DNA of 64,000 bases from Labia minor (Eukaryota; Arthropoda; Insecta; Dermaptera; Spongiphoridae). Under the pieces are notes generated by a model. The model was given only the letters and a program-made list of their open reading frames with translations. It searched no databases and had not been told where the DNA came from. A program made the position numbers and the translations under genes. This document shows, in pieces, positions 54,538 through 64,000 of this stretch (the stretch's first letter is position 1; every line of letters starts with the position of its first letter). The stretch is taken from assembly GCA_963082975.1 (NCBI GenBank), contig OY720348.1, positions 51,410,421 to 51,474,420 of the forward strand. Direction: 5' to 3'.

Positions 54538-55247
54538 CGTTCGAAGGGAAAAGTAATAAATTCGAAGAGTAGTTGAATGAAACTTTTAGCTTGTAAGTTA
54601 TATATATATATATATATATCTTATAATTAAAATTTATATATAATAGATATTTTTTATACTTATTCTAGGTTCAATATTATGTCATTAATAATTTGTCATA
54701 AATAATTGGCTATAATAAAAAAAAAAAGATTTTATATGATTATTTCCGCCAATTAGCATTTGGAAAGAAAAAAATTTGATTTTAATATTAAAAAGTGGAA
54801 AAGATATTCCAAGTGGACGGAGCTAATTGGCTTTTAACCAAAACCTCCAAATCAAGAATCTTACCCTTTAAATTGCCAATTTATTTAAAAATAAAAAAAA
54901 ATTCTACCTAAGATGATTTAAAATATATATATATATATATTATAATCCACATATTATTATCATCATTGGATATATTTTTTAATTATTCTTACAAAAAAAA
55001 AAAAAAAAAATAGAAAAAATGAAAGCAAATCCTTTTTTTTTTTGATTTACAATTTTTTTATTCAATTAAATTGGATTTAAAATACATTTTTAATAAACCA
55101 TGGTTAATTAATATTTTGAAAAATATAAATATTAAAATAGTTTAACATGAAGTCATTAAATATTGTATAAGAGATGATTTGAGAAGAATTATAAATTTTA
55201 AGGTATAGGTTAAAAAATAAATTGATTCTAATTTATTATCAAAGTAA
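54538..55247. other. A/T-rich sequence, nothing recognised
   Basis: (TA)n at 54600-54619 and 54922-54940. No gene seen. Confidence 0.6.
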
Positions 55248-55908
55248 ACAAATAATATCCTTCCTTATATATAAAAAATCAAAAATTATTTTAAAATTTA
55301 TATAATGTATAATAATTAAGATAAGGTTCAATTGATTCAATTTCTTGTGAAAATATGAGCCGGATTGATGATGAAAATGCTCTACTTAATATAAACTATT
55401 ATAAAAAAATGTTTATAGTTTTAGATATATAGAATACAAAAAAGAGATTTTAAAATTGGAAAATTCTTTACGAAAATCTATTTATTTATTTCTAATTTAA
55501 AATTGATGAAGTATAAACGCCATAAACTTCTAAAAAAATTAATTAGTACTTACAAACAAATAGTTTTTTTATTATATTCCACATTATATAGCTATAATAA
55601 TCTCTTTAACACGCCAGCAAAAATAACACAATTTGAAAATAAATTCAGGTGATGATGAATGTCATTTAGATGGTAACAATAATTACTAATCTATCAATCA
55701 TTTTAAGCAAATATTATAATATAAGTAATGAATTAATTATAATATTTTTATTATAAAAGATTATATTATATAGAGCATTGTCATCATCATTCTTACACAT
55801 ATTTTCACAATAATTTGAATCAATTAAACCTTATCTTAATTATTATAAATTATATAAATTTTAAAATAATTTTTGATTTTTTTTATATATAAGGAAGGAT
55901 ATTATATA
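55248..55908. mobile_element. Element with ~135-bp inverted terminal repeats
   Basis: The left arm 55248-55385 (ATATCCTTCCTTATATATAA ... GATGATGAAAATGCTCTA) and right arm about 55770-55908 are inverted copies with few mismatches. The arms share AAGATAAGGTT, GTGAAAATATG and AATTATTTTAAAATTTATAT. The middle (about 380 bp) is A/T-rich and non-coding. No clear target duplication. It fits a long-TIR or foldback element. Confidence 0.72.
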
Positions 55909-56700
55909 TTACTGTGATAACAAATATTATTATTTCAAAATTAATTTTATATATAGATTTTATGCACAATTATCCCACTCCTGATTCTATATAACTCTTC
56001 ACTCTCAAAGAGAAAATAATAGAAACAATAAGTAAATATATTTATTTTATATAAAAAAAAAATTAGATCTCTCCCTGAAGGCCAATTTTTTTACTTTTAG
56101 AAAGTATCACTGCTTGAAAAAGTTATTTTGGCGATGAGAATTACAAATGCAGTTTATTTTGTCCCTAACCCTCTTATCCTTTCTCTTGTTTCTGGGCAAT
56201 TCGTTGCTTTTTATATAAAAAAAAATAATAAGAAACAACTTATATTTTAACGATATTCTTTTGATATCATAAGGATTGCATTATGAAAGTACAATTTGCA
56301 TTCCTAAATAGATAGAACTCAAGAAGAATATGTAAACAAAGCTCTTTCATAAACACGACTCATTTTTGAAATTACAAAATTGAAAATAAACAATTTTTTT
56401 TTTTTATTTTGAAAATGATTTTATTATATATATACATATAGAAAAAAAAACAAATGAAATAAAATGGGTGTAAAACAATTCAATTTAATGTGTAGTAGAC
56501 AGAGCAGGTTCATTTATATTTATATATTTTTACTAGAAACTATTTTCTTATTGATATTGAATATATATAGTCTAAATTTGTAAAAATGGAATTTTTAATT
56601 ATTACATAGGGGAAAATTGCGGTAGTCGTACGTCTTATCCCTTGAAAAAAAACTGAAATTAAATGCACGTCTAAATAGAAAGAGAGAAATGTTTTTTTTT
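55909..56700. other. A/T-rich sequence, nothing recognised
   Basis: GCGGTAGTCGTACGTCTTAT at 56619-56638 is a phrase related to words near 59.6-60.3 kb. No gene seen. Confidence 0.5.
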
Positions 56701-57062
56701 TTACTTTTACTTTACTTTTAGTATTGCGATCAAGAAAATTTTCAATATCATCATTTTATACGTTTTGAAGGTCCCTGAGTCATTTTCAATAAGGTTGAGA
56801 AAATGTGTGTGTGTGTGTGTGTATGTATGTGTGTGCGTGTGTATGCAGACAAGATTACGCAAAAACGGTTTGTGAGCTAGAATAATGAAATTTGGTATAC
56901 GGGCATTATTCAAAATTCGTAGTTTTCTATCAACTTTTGAGAAATGTAGCTCATTCATAAAAGGACCATTACCTACTACGTTTTCATTTTTTTTCCTCTA
57001 AACTCACCGTAAAAATAAAGATGTATATTTGATAGTTTTTCACATGATCAAAAATGGTAGAT
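56701..57062 (+). mobile_element. HINE-C copy, 3'-truncated
   Basis: The 5' repeat is lost, but TAGTATTGCGATCA, the ATGTGTGTGTGTG microsatellite (56803-56838) and the core up to TTTTTCACATGATCAAAAAT are present. The 3' part stops at a (TA)n tract (57061-57077) beside a mariner MITE; no 3' half is seen beyond it. Confidence 0.75.
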
Positions 57063-57077
57063 ATATATATATATATA

Positions 57078-57484
57078 CGAGGGTGGTCTGAAAAGTTTCC
57101 GACCAGACCAAGAAAATCGATGATTTTAAATTCAACGCTGATTAATTTAATTAATTAATAAATTATTTAATTAATTAATTAAATTTGATTTAATTTAATT
57201 TAAGTCTCATCAACAGTTATGAATCGACGCAAAAATTCGTTTGGGTTACGCCTACACCGCCAAATTGTCGTTAGAAATGTTTTTTCGAAGCAATTTTTGG
57301 TCTAACGTTAGGAAATGCGGCACCCACGTTGCACACAGCTTTCTATATTCAAATGGTTTTGCAAAATATTTTGCACACGTTCAGCTGACATCGTACAGGT
57401 CTCAGCTATCTTGAATTTTGAAAAATAAAACAAACAAAAAATTGAAAAACCAGGCCAGGTCAGAAACTTTTCAGACCACCCTCG
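57078..57484 (-). mobile_element. mariner-derived MITE, copy 2, both ends intact
   Basis: The ends are CGAGGGTGGTCTGAAAAGTT and the complement AACTTTTCAGACCACCCTCG, flanked by TA at 57076-57077 and 57485-57486. It shares with copy 1 both the transposase-derived interior (minus strand ETCTMSAERVQNILQNHLN) and the same A/T filler at the deletion point. No catalytic residues remain. Confidence 0.85.
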
Positions 57485-57524
57485 TATATACTGGCTGTTC
57501 ATTTTCATTTGGATAGTAGATGAA

Positions 57525-57615
57525 GATAATCACAACTGGTATGGCGTTGGTCTGACGGCTGGTGGAGGGTATCGGAGGCTCCAGGCCCTATTATATAAGC
57601 TCCTGCTGGATGGAT
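57525..57615. repeat. G+C-richer insert, possibly SINE-derived
   Basis: ATGGCGTTGGTCTGACGGCT and AGGCTCCAGGCCC hint at a tRNA-related repeat, but box spacing and sequence are poor. No second copy in the window. Confidence 0.25.
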
Positions 57616-58444
57616 ATATGAAATGATTAACATGTTAATTTAAATAATATATTAAAATATATTTAATCTAACTAATACTATATATTATTAAACACATACC
57701 TACATTTTTACTAATTTCTTGAATAATTATGGAATTTTCCTCTCAAGGTCATCTCATTCCATAAGTAATGCATTGGAAAATATTTATGAATTAACAATTT
57801 AAATGATTTTCGATTTAATTGACATTATAATGTGCGAGGTAATAAATTAAAATTTAATGTCAAATTTAAGAGGGAATAAGTTGAAATATGAAAAAGAATA
57901 ATTATCAATTTAAGCGAATTAAAGAATTGTGTATTCGAGGTGACGGCATCATGGCCGCCGAAATCACATTGCATCTGTCAAAATTCATTAATTAATATTT
58001 AATTAAGGAAGCATCGTAAAATTATATAATGCTAGTGAAAATGAATTTACGTTTCATAACGAATATTTTGGTTTTGTCTATTGTTATCAGGAAATAGTAC
58101 CGGGACCCCGAGCCTCGGCTCAGTAATTAAGTTAAAAAAAATGATTCATTATTATTGGGTTTGGCTGGTAATATTAATACCTGGGACACCGAGCTCTCGC
58201 TCGACACTTTAAAAAATATTAATATACAATTCTTTAATTATTTATTACTTTTATTAAATGTTGTATCTTTGCATCAATTTGATTAAAATGAATTGGACTG
58301 GGGTCCTCAATAATACAAACAAACAATTTTAGCTAGCATAATAAGATTAATCCAAGTAATATCGTCTATTTCTATTGAAGATTTAATTTTTATTCTTTTT
58401 AATAAATCTATGCTAGGTATTCTCCTTCATCCAAATAAAATGGA
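57616..58444. other. A/T-rich sequence with a duplicated hairpin motif
   Basis: ACCGGGACCCCGAGCCTCGG (58099-58118) recurs diverged as ACCTGGGACACCGAGCTCTC (58181-58200), each able to form a short G+C-rich hairpin. Otherwise A/T-rich. Confidence 0.5.
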
Positions 58445-58454
58445 TTTTTTTTGT

Positions 58455-58622
58455 GGGATCAGGGAGGGGGTAATTAAGGAAATGGATTGATAGGAGTCCA
58501 ACGGTAAAGGACATGATTCCTTCTGGAGAAATCATCTGCTCACGAGAGGGCAGGGGCGCAACTCCCTGAAGTAAATCTCTTTTCTATTGGGATTATAGAA
58601 AATAATTTACTCGTTACCCATT
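58455..58622 (+). ncRNA. Structured RNA-like repeat S, copy c
   Basis: P1 is ATGATT/AATCAT (58513-58518 with 58530-58535); P2 is CAGGG/CCCTG (58551-58555 with 58564-58568); P3 is GTAAAT/ATTTAC (58571-58576 with 58605-58610), extended by TTTCTAT/ATAGAAA. A closing helix GGTAA/TTACC (58503-58507 with 58614-58618) fits. GGAC, CACGAGAGGG, CTGAAG and TCGTTACCC stand at the positions of their counterparts in copies a and b. Paired bases differ from those copies while pairing is kept. Confidence 0.5.
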
Positions 58623-59349
58623 CAATTTATATAATATTAAATTAATTTTAAATTTTATAAAATTTGTCTACTTTCCTCAATGTCTCTTTTAATTTATATA
58701 TATATATATATATAAATTTCAAATTACTTATAAATTATTAATTAGAATATATTTTATTTATAATATTATATATTGGAATTGGGGTGGGTGGGGGGGGGGG
58801 AAATAGGATTATGGTATTTAGACGTAAGATTTGGTTTAATCATGTACTCCCTTGGAAGGAAAAGAGAGAATATACATAAATAAATATTAATAATATGAAT
58901 TCGTATTTATTTAGTTTTTAGTTGAATTTACAAATAAATTACTTTTTTTAGTGATTTATCATTAATATGTAATATTATATATAGTAGTTAATATCAAAAT
59001 GTATAACTAATACAATTGTTTTTTGCTCTTAGTTTGATTTTTGAACTTAAAGTCAATTAAATTAACTTAAATTTAATTTCATATTATTATTATTATTATA
59101 ATTTTAATTAATATTTATATTAATCTTTTTATTTTTATTAAATATTATAAAATTTGTAAATTTTGGTGGGGTTAATTACAAGAAAAAGTGAATTTTTTAA
59201 AACTGTTTTGATTATAACAGAAGGTGGGTAAATTCATATGTATTTAGGAGACTCTCTTAAGACAGTTTTCTTTAAGAGTCAAGATTAAATTTTTATTTTT
59301 TTTTAATAAATCAATGATAGGTATTCTCATTTATCCAATTCAAATTTTT
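58623..59349. other. A/T-rich sequence, nothing recognised
   Basis: (TA)n at 58696-58714 and a G run at 58781-58800. No gene. Confidence 0.6.
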
Positions 59350-59483
59350 TAAAAATTGTATAAAACTGTTATATAGACTTTCAGCTAGATGGAATCACTG
59401 AAAGTACCGGAATTAATTTTTAAAATTTTGACTTAAAATAATTCAATTCAAATAAGTTGATAGTCGAGTGGAGACACTCCAGA
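59350..59483 (+). mobile_element. HINE-C 3' end fragment
   Basis: AAAATTGTATAAAACTGTTA, GAAAGTACCGGAATTAATTT and GATAGTCGAGTGG lead to the hairpin TGGAG-ACA-CTCCA (59469-59481). The 3' repeat is partly lost and everything upstream is missing. Confidence 0.72.
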
Positions 59484-60508
59484 TTTTTTTTTTTTAGAAA
59501 AAAAAAATATAAACTAAAAATAAAATTATTTATTAAAAAACATTTTCTAAACACTTGAAATTTTCTTAAAAAAAAATGGAGAAATGGGAACATGTGTCCT
59601 AAGTCGTACCTTTGAAAAATACAAGTATTTTTCTTGAATTATTAAATTATTTACGATCAGACGTGACAAATATAATTTTTGGTTTTTTTTTTGCTGACCC
59701 CAGCACACAAATCATATACCCAGGTTCTACATTTTGAGCACTGAATCATTTTTTTCTCCGTCTCTATAAATCTATATATAGATGTATGATTGTTATTTCT
59801 CAGGTCTTGACCTGCTCTTTACAATAGAAATATTTTTTACTTGCATAAAACAACTTCGTTTATCTAATTTGAAGTTAAGCAAGCAAAATACATTTAGTTA
59901 AAGCATAAGTCGTACCAGGTACGACTACATCACATTTGGATTTAATGCACTTATCTATATGTATATTTGAAATTTCTTACGAACACACTTTATTACAAAA
60001 CCTCTTTATTCATTAAAGAATCCATATGCAATAATATAAATAAACAAACATTATATTTGTTTTATATATATATAATATGAAGTAAATTACAATAATAAGA
60101 GTTAATGCAATTTTAATTTTCGGCAGAATTCTTTAAAGTCATTAATTATTTTACGAATATTACCTATAAAAAATATAACTGACCTTAATAGTAAACTATC
60201 TTGAAACTAAATTCAATTTTCTTTTGCATTATATTGTTTAATATGTCAGTGGTACGTCTTAGAAAGTGGTACGAATTACGCGATTGATGATTCAATTGTA
60301 ACTTGGACATTGTTTTATTATTATATTTATGCTTATATAATATCTAACCCTCTAGTTACTATCAAATATCCCCCCCATCTCTTTTATTTGCATCTAAAAG
60401 ATCAATTTGGTTATTATTATTGTTATTCTTTCATTCTTAATTTCACTTTCTATTTCTATCAATATTTTCCTAAATGAAGCTACCAATTGTTTTTGCAAAT
60501 GAACAATA

Positions 60509-60539
<31 letters not shown>

Positions 60540-61374
60540 CTAAACAAAGATTGATTTGATATTCTAATATTAGCATAATTTTAATACGAGACCGAATTCA
60601 TCTTTTATTTATCTCGTTAATACTTGACATTCAATGGAAAATAGATTTCCCCAATTGGGAATGGAATAATAATACTCAACATATTGTTTACTATAAATCT
60701 CTCGGCTCTTTTATATATATATATATGAATGAACAGAGGTATACATATAGTCGTAGGTTGGAATCAACGTGAATAAAGCTCTAGATAATCCTGTCAAGGT
60801 ATTCAATAGTGACGAACATTGTCCACCAATTATCACATCCATCCACACGTTTAATATTTTTTTTAAAATTTGCAAGATTAATAATAATATTATATTTCAA
60901 AATAAATATATACCTATATAAACAAAAAAAAATATCTTGGCCTAATCGGTTTTATAATATTCTTTTTTAAAGAATTAATAACTTCATATATTTTGTAAAA
61001 AAGTTACAATTTAAAAAAGTAAATAAACGATTGCTACACATGATGAAAAATATAACACATTCTAACATAACATATATTTTTCGTTACTCAATTTTTATTA
61101 TTTTTATGTTTTTGTTTTATCCTTTGGATCAGCATTATAAATTATAATAATGTTTTTGCGAAAGTTCTAGAATGCTGAGGGTACCAAGGTTTCTTCGTTC
61201 AGATTGTACCCAAATCCAAGTTTCTGTCATGTATGTTCATTATCAGTATTCATTGAATTGGAATCATCATTAACACATTGAACGTTTTCAGTATCATTAT
61301 TAGCGGTTAAACTACCAATATTATCGTCATTTATAATATACTCGACCTCACAATCATTACTTCAGCGTCAGAAA
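59484..61374. other. A/T-rich sequence with scattered GTCGTAC words
   Basis: AAGTCGTACCTTT (59610), AAGTCGTACCAGGTACGACT (59907-59926) and GGTACGTCTTAG..GTGGTACG (60249-60272) recur; the second is palindromic. (TA)n lies at 60513-60540. No gene seen. Confidence 0.45.
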
Positions 61375-61555
61375 GAAGAATCTGATCCCTTAAGTTCAGA
61401 AAGAAGAAGAATCTGAACTTAAGGGATCAGATTCTTAGAAGAAGAGTTTAGGGAAAGAAGAAGAATCTGAACTTAAGGGATCAGATTCTTAGAAGAAGAG
61501 TTTAGGGAAAGAAGAAGAATCTGAACTTAAGGGATCAGATTCTTCTTCTTGCCAC
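61375..61555. repeat. 54-bp tandem repeat of hairpin units
   Basis: GAAGAATCTGAACTTAAGGG recurs at 61407, 61461 and 61515 (period 54 bp). Each unit has GAATCTGA and TCAGATTC as inverted halves, with GAAGAAGAGTTTAGGGAAA as spacer. The array is preceded by an inverted half-unit (GAATCTGATCCCTTAAGTTC, 61379-61398). A lone spacer motif GAAGAAGAGTTTAGGGAA lies 230 bp away at 61787. Non-coding in appearance. Confidence 0.75.
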
Positions 61556-61989
61556 TAAAATTCTTTTAAGATATCTTTTGATAAAACATATTCTTTTTCT
61601 ATTTTAAAAAAATTAAACTCACAAAAACAATTATGAAAACAAAAAGTGAATTCATCAATCAATCATCAATTTAATTAATAATTTTCCAAGACATTGTCGT
61701 TTAGAACAATAATTAGGAAAAGTAGACACACATAGACACAATGTATACAATAATCCACTTTTTTATATTACTCGTTCCTCCAATAGAAGAAGAGTTTAGG
61801 GAAGGGTATCTAAGATCATTATGATATAACAATATGTGGTATTGGATTAGAAAGAAATTAGTGAAGCTCATGTCGAAATCAACACCATCTTGTACGTTAA
61901 ACGTAAATATTAATTTGTTTTTATATTCTTTGTTTCATGATGAACAAAAAGAGAAAAAAGGTATTTTAAAATTTGACTAAATTCTCTAT
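61556..61989. other. A/T-rich sequence
   Basis: Apart from the lone repeat motif at 61787 nothing is recognised. Confidence 0.5.
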
Positions 61990-62235
61990 TTCAATCTATC
62001 AATGTTGATTTCTTGGCTGAAATAAACAAAATCCTCCGGCTGTCCCTCCATCTAATTGCTATTCTCTCCTAACTCTCTCAAGTTTCTTTTGATATTGTCT
62101 GGTGGTTTCCCAAATTGGATTTCTAGTAAAACAAGTCTTTACTCAATCCTTCAAACCACGCCCATGGCAATCTCCTCAAATTTATGATTTTAATTATGTT
62201 TTGGGATGAGGTCATACAATTCCTCTTTATACAAG
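61990..62235 (-). pseudogene. Highly decayed RTE-like 3' fragment (tentative)
   Basis: On the minus strand, words such as YKEELYDLI and later RNLRELGE, in the spacing expected of the C-terminal tail of the RTE-like family, are visible in shifting frames with stops. Resemblance is weak and based on pattern only. Confidence 0.35.
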
Positions 62236-62578
62236 ATCACAGATATATCTGTAGTTTCCGCTTTTTTTCGGTTAAATGAGATGAAACAAAGTGTATAATC
62301 GGATTTTCACCTAAAAAGTAAGTATATATATATAAATGTATGATTGTTATTTTTAAAAGCAATTTTATAAACAAATGGAGGTGTAACAAACATTATCCTG
62401 TGGTTCTTTTTTTATAAACAAATTTTAATAAAATACTTGAAATTAGCTGTTTTTTTTAATGGAAATGTTTATATATCTTGAATTAGATTGAATTAATGTA
62501 TTTAATAAAACAACAAAGTTCATACCCATAATTATGCTGGTGTATTACAGTTTAAAAATTAATATATGCAAATGATTT
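62236..62578. other. A/T-rich sequence, nothing recognised
   Basis: No gene or element end recognised. Confidence 0.55.
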
Positions 62579-62960
62579 TTATTTCAATCTGGAATGTGGA
62601 TGATGGAAAATCCAATTTGGTGTCAAATGATGGGAACTTTCTATGTCGTTGAGACTTTTAATCAAATTTTCCTTTGAAGAGGTGTGAAGTGCGAGATGTG
62701 TTTGGTGACAGAGGCAGTCTCTTAGACTCTGGAGAATATGGCCGTTACTAATTGACACATCCTCACCAGGCAAGGCTCAAAGGTGCATACCGCTCTCAAG
62801 GCATTTGCTTTAATGAGTGAAATAATAATTGAGAAGCGTTTCACTCATCCGCTTCAAGTCCAAAGGAAACCAGCCCTTCTCAATAATGAATTGAACGATT
62901 CTATTACATACGCCGCAACTCCGCTTCCCTCTCTCCCCCTTCTTACTACATTATATACTT
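62579..62960. other. G+C-richer island, unassigned
   Basis: More complex sequence than its surroundings, open for 64 codons on the minus strand (62579-62773) and 62 on the plus strand (62783-62971). Peptides are not familiar. No repeat partner in the window. It may be unique host sequence. Confidence 0.3.
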
Positions 62961-63396
62961 ATTCTACTTAGAAATTATATTAAATTATTCAAAGATTTAT
63001 ATACGATTTATTTAAAGTTTATTACACAAATAAATTGTTTTAATCATTAATTTAGCAAATTTAAAAAAAAATATTAAAAACAAAAGTTCAAGTATAAATT
63101 ATGAAGTTTACTTGGATCAATCTTTCATAATGTTAATAAAGAAATTAATTTTACAAAAATCTATAAAGAGAATTAAAACAATTAGTTTTATGAAAGAGCC
63201 AGTGGTGTATTGGGAAGGGAACGCGGGGGAACGACGTTCCCTTACCCTTTTTCAGAACCGGAACGCGTTCCAGTACTTTTTCCATTTCCCGACAACTCCC
63301 ACTTAAATCTACTGTTAGAATTTCTTTTTTTTTTGTGTTCGTTAATATTTTGTATAGTAAGAATAAGAAAAAATAAAAACTTAAGTATATGGAAAA
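62961..63396. other. A/T-rich sequence with a GTTCC-rich patch
   Basis: At 63203-63300 GCCAGTGGTGTATTGGGAAG and GAACGCGTTCCAGTACTTTT stand out; the former recalls a hAT-type left end (CAGTGGTGTA), but no right end or duplication was found. Confidence 0.4.
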
Positions 63397-63849
63397 TAAG
63401 CGGGAGTGTCCTCCCCTAGACTTTCCCGCATATAAATAGGTATAAAGAGTTGTGAATGAATATTTAGAATGTGTAAACTTGGTACCTAAAAATATCCATA
63501 GGTGAAATTTGGTGTGAAAACAATACCTCCCTTACTATCGTCGGTCGGTAAAAAAGAAACGCTAATTATATAGGTAAAATGTCACTTCCGGTATTCAGAT
63601 CATGATGAAATTTGGTATCTCAATTTTTTTCATATTTTTAAATCTATATACAAAATATGAAGCAAATATCTCGAAGCAAACTGGTACTTTACTTGAAAGG
63701 TAAACGCAACCAGTGTAGGTAAAGTACCACTTCCGGTTAACCGATTTTGACGAAATTTTGATAGAAATCTACAAACTGTGAATAATATCGGTGTACCAAA
63801 TTTCGAAGTCCTAGCTTGATTAGTTTTTGAGTAAATTTGCTTACAGACA

Positions 63850-63880
<31 letters not shown>

Positions 63881-64000
63881 CATACACACACACAGACATA
63901 ATTCGAAAAATGGTATTTTCCGACTCAGGGAGGTCTAAAACGTCAAGATCTATCGAAATCTCGAAGTCGAAATTTTTGACGATTCCAATACTTCCCTTAT
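63397..64000 (-). mobile_element. HINE-B copy, internally deleted, cut by window edge
   Basis: On the minus strand: 5' part from the window edge (the subterminal repeat itself lies beyond 64000), GTAT microsatellite at 63852-63890 and B core. Only the first 60-70 bp of the HINE-A segment follow (63480-63550), then a jump to TACCAAGTTTACACATTCTA and the 3' end, with TATGCGGGAAAG complement near 63421-63432 and hairpin GGGAG-TGTC-CTCCC at 63403-63416. Nearly all of the inner HINE-A is deleted. Confidence 0.83.

Overview
The window looks like non-coding, transposon-saturated DNA from an A+T-rich (by eye about three quarters A+T) invertebrate metazoan. Arthropod is my best guess, from the repeat types: Tc1/mariner, hAT, TTAA-target elements, non-LTR elements of the RTE-like and gag-bearing types, a Ginger-like integrase element and DINE/HINE-like elements. 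I could not identify the species. I found no convincing host protein-coding gene, no rRNA and no intact tRNA. Almost every open reading frame of 60-120 codons falls inside a dispersed repeat or simple A/T sequence.

The dominant content is a group of three related element families, called HINE-A, HINE-B and HINE-C here. Each has a 10-13 bp inverted repeat near both ends, a microsatellite that starts ATGTCTGT near the 5' end, and a short hairpin just outside the inverted repeat at the 3' end. This is the layout known for non-autonomous Helentrons (HINE/DINE-1). About 20 copies or fragments occur from base 1060 to the right edge. HINE-B copies carry an internal HINE-A segment, and one copy (5804-6841) has a B 5' end joined to an A 3' end.

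Other mobile DNA, left to right: a 198-bp tandem array with tRNA-like boxes (7.7-8.7 kb); a hAT-like MITE at 11.2 kb; two copies of a 240-bp TTAA-flanked MITE (19.0 and 20.6 kb); a non-LTR element with a gag-like ORF1 but no ORF2 (23.3-25.5 kb, minus strand); a Ginger-like deletion derivative that keeps the transposase C-terminus (32.3-33.3 kb); two mariner-derived MITEs (34.6 and 57.1 kb); a broken RTE-like reverse transcriptase (37.9-38.7 kb) with related 3' fragments elsewhere; a hAT MITE with an exact 8-bp target duplication (39.2 kb); a complete Tc1-like element whose transposase has two stop codons (45.4-46.9 kb); two nests of hAT elements carrying HINE insertions (49.95-51.1 and 53.1-54.5 kb); and a 660-bp element with long inverted repeats (55.2-55.9 kb).

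Two repeat families look like structured small RNAs or SINEs. One, present three times (15.1, 48.0 and 58.5 kb), can be folded as a multi-helix structure in which two or three helices are kept by different base pairs in each copy; this is the observation I rate most worth checking. The other (family D, about seven copies) keeps a six-base-pair hairpin. The rest is A/T-rich sequence with microsatellites. Three short G+C-richer islands (44.2, 51.5 and 62.6 kb) are the only places where I would look for host exons.
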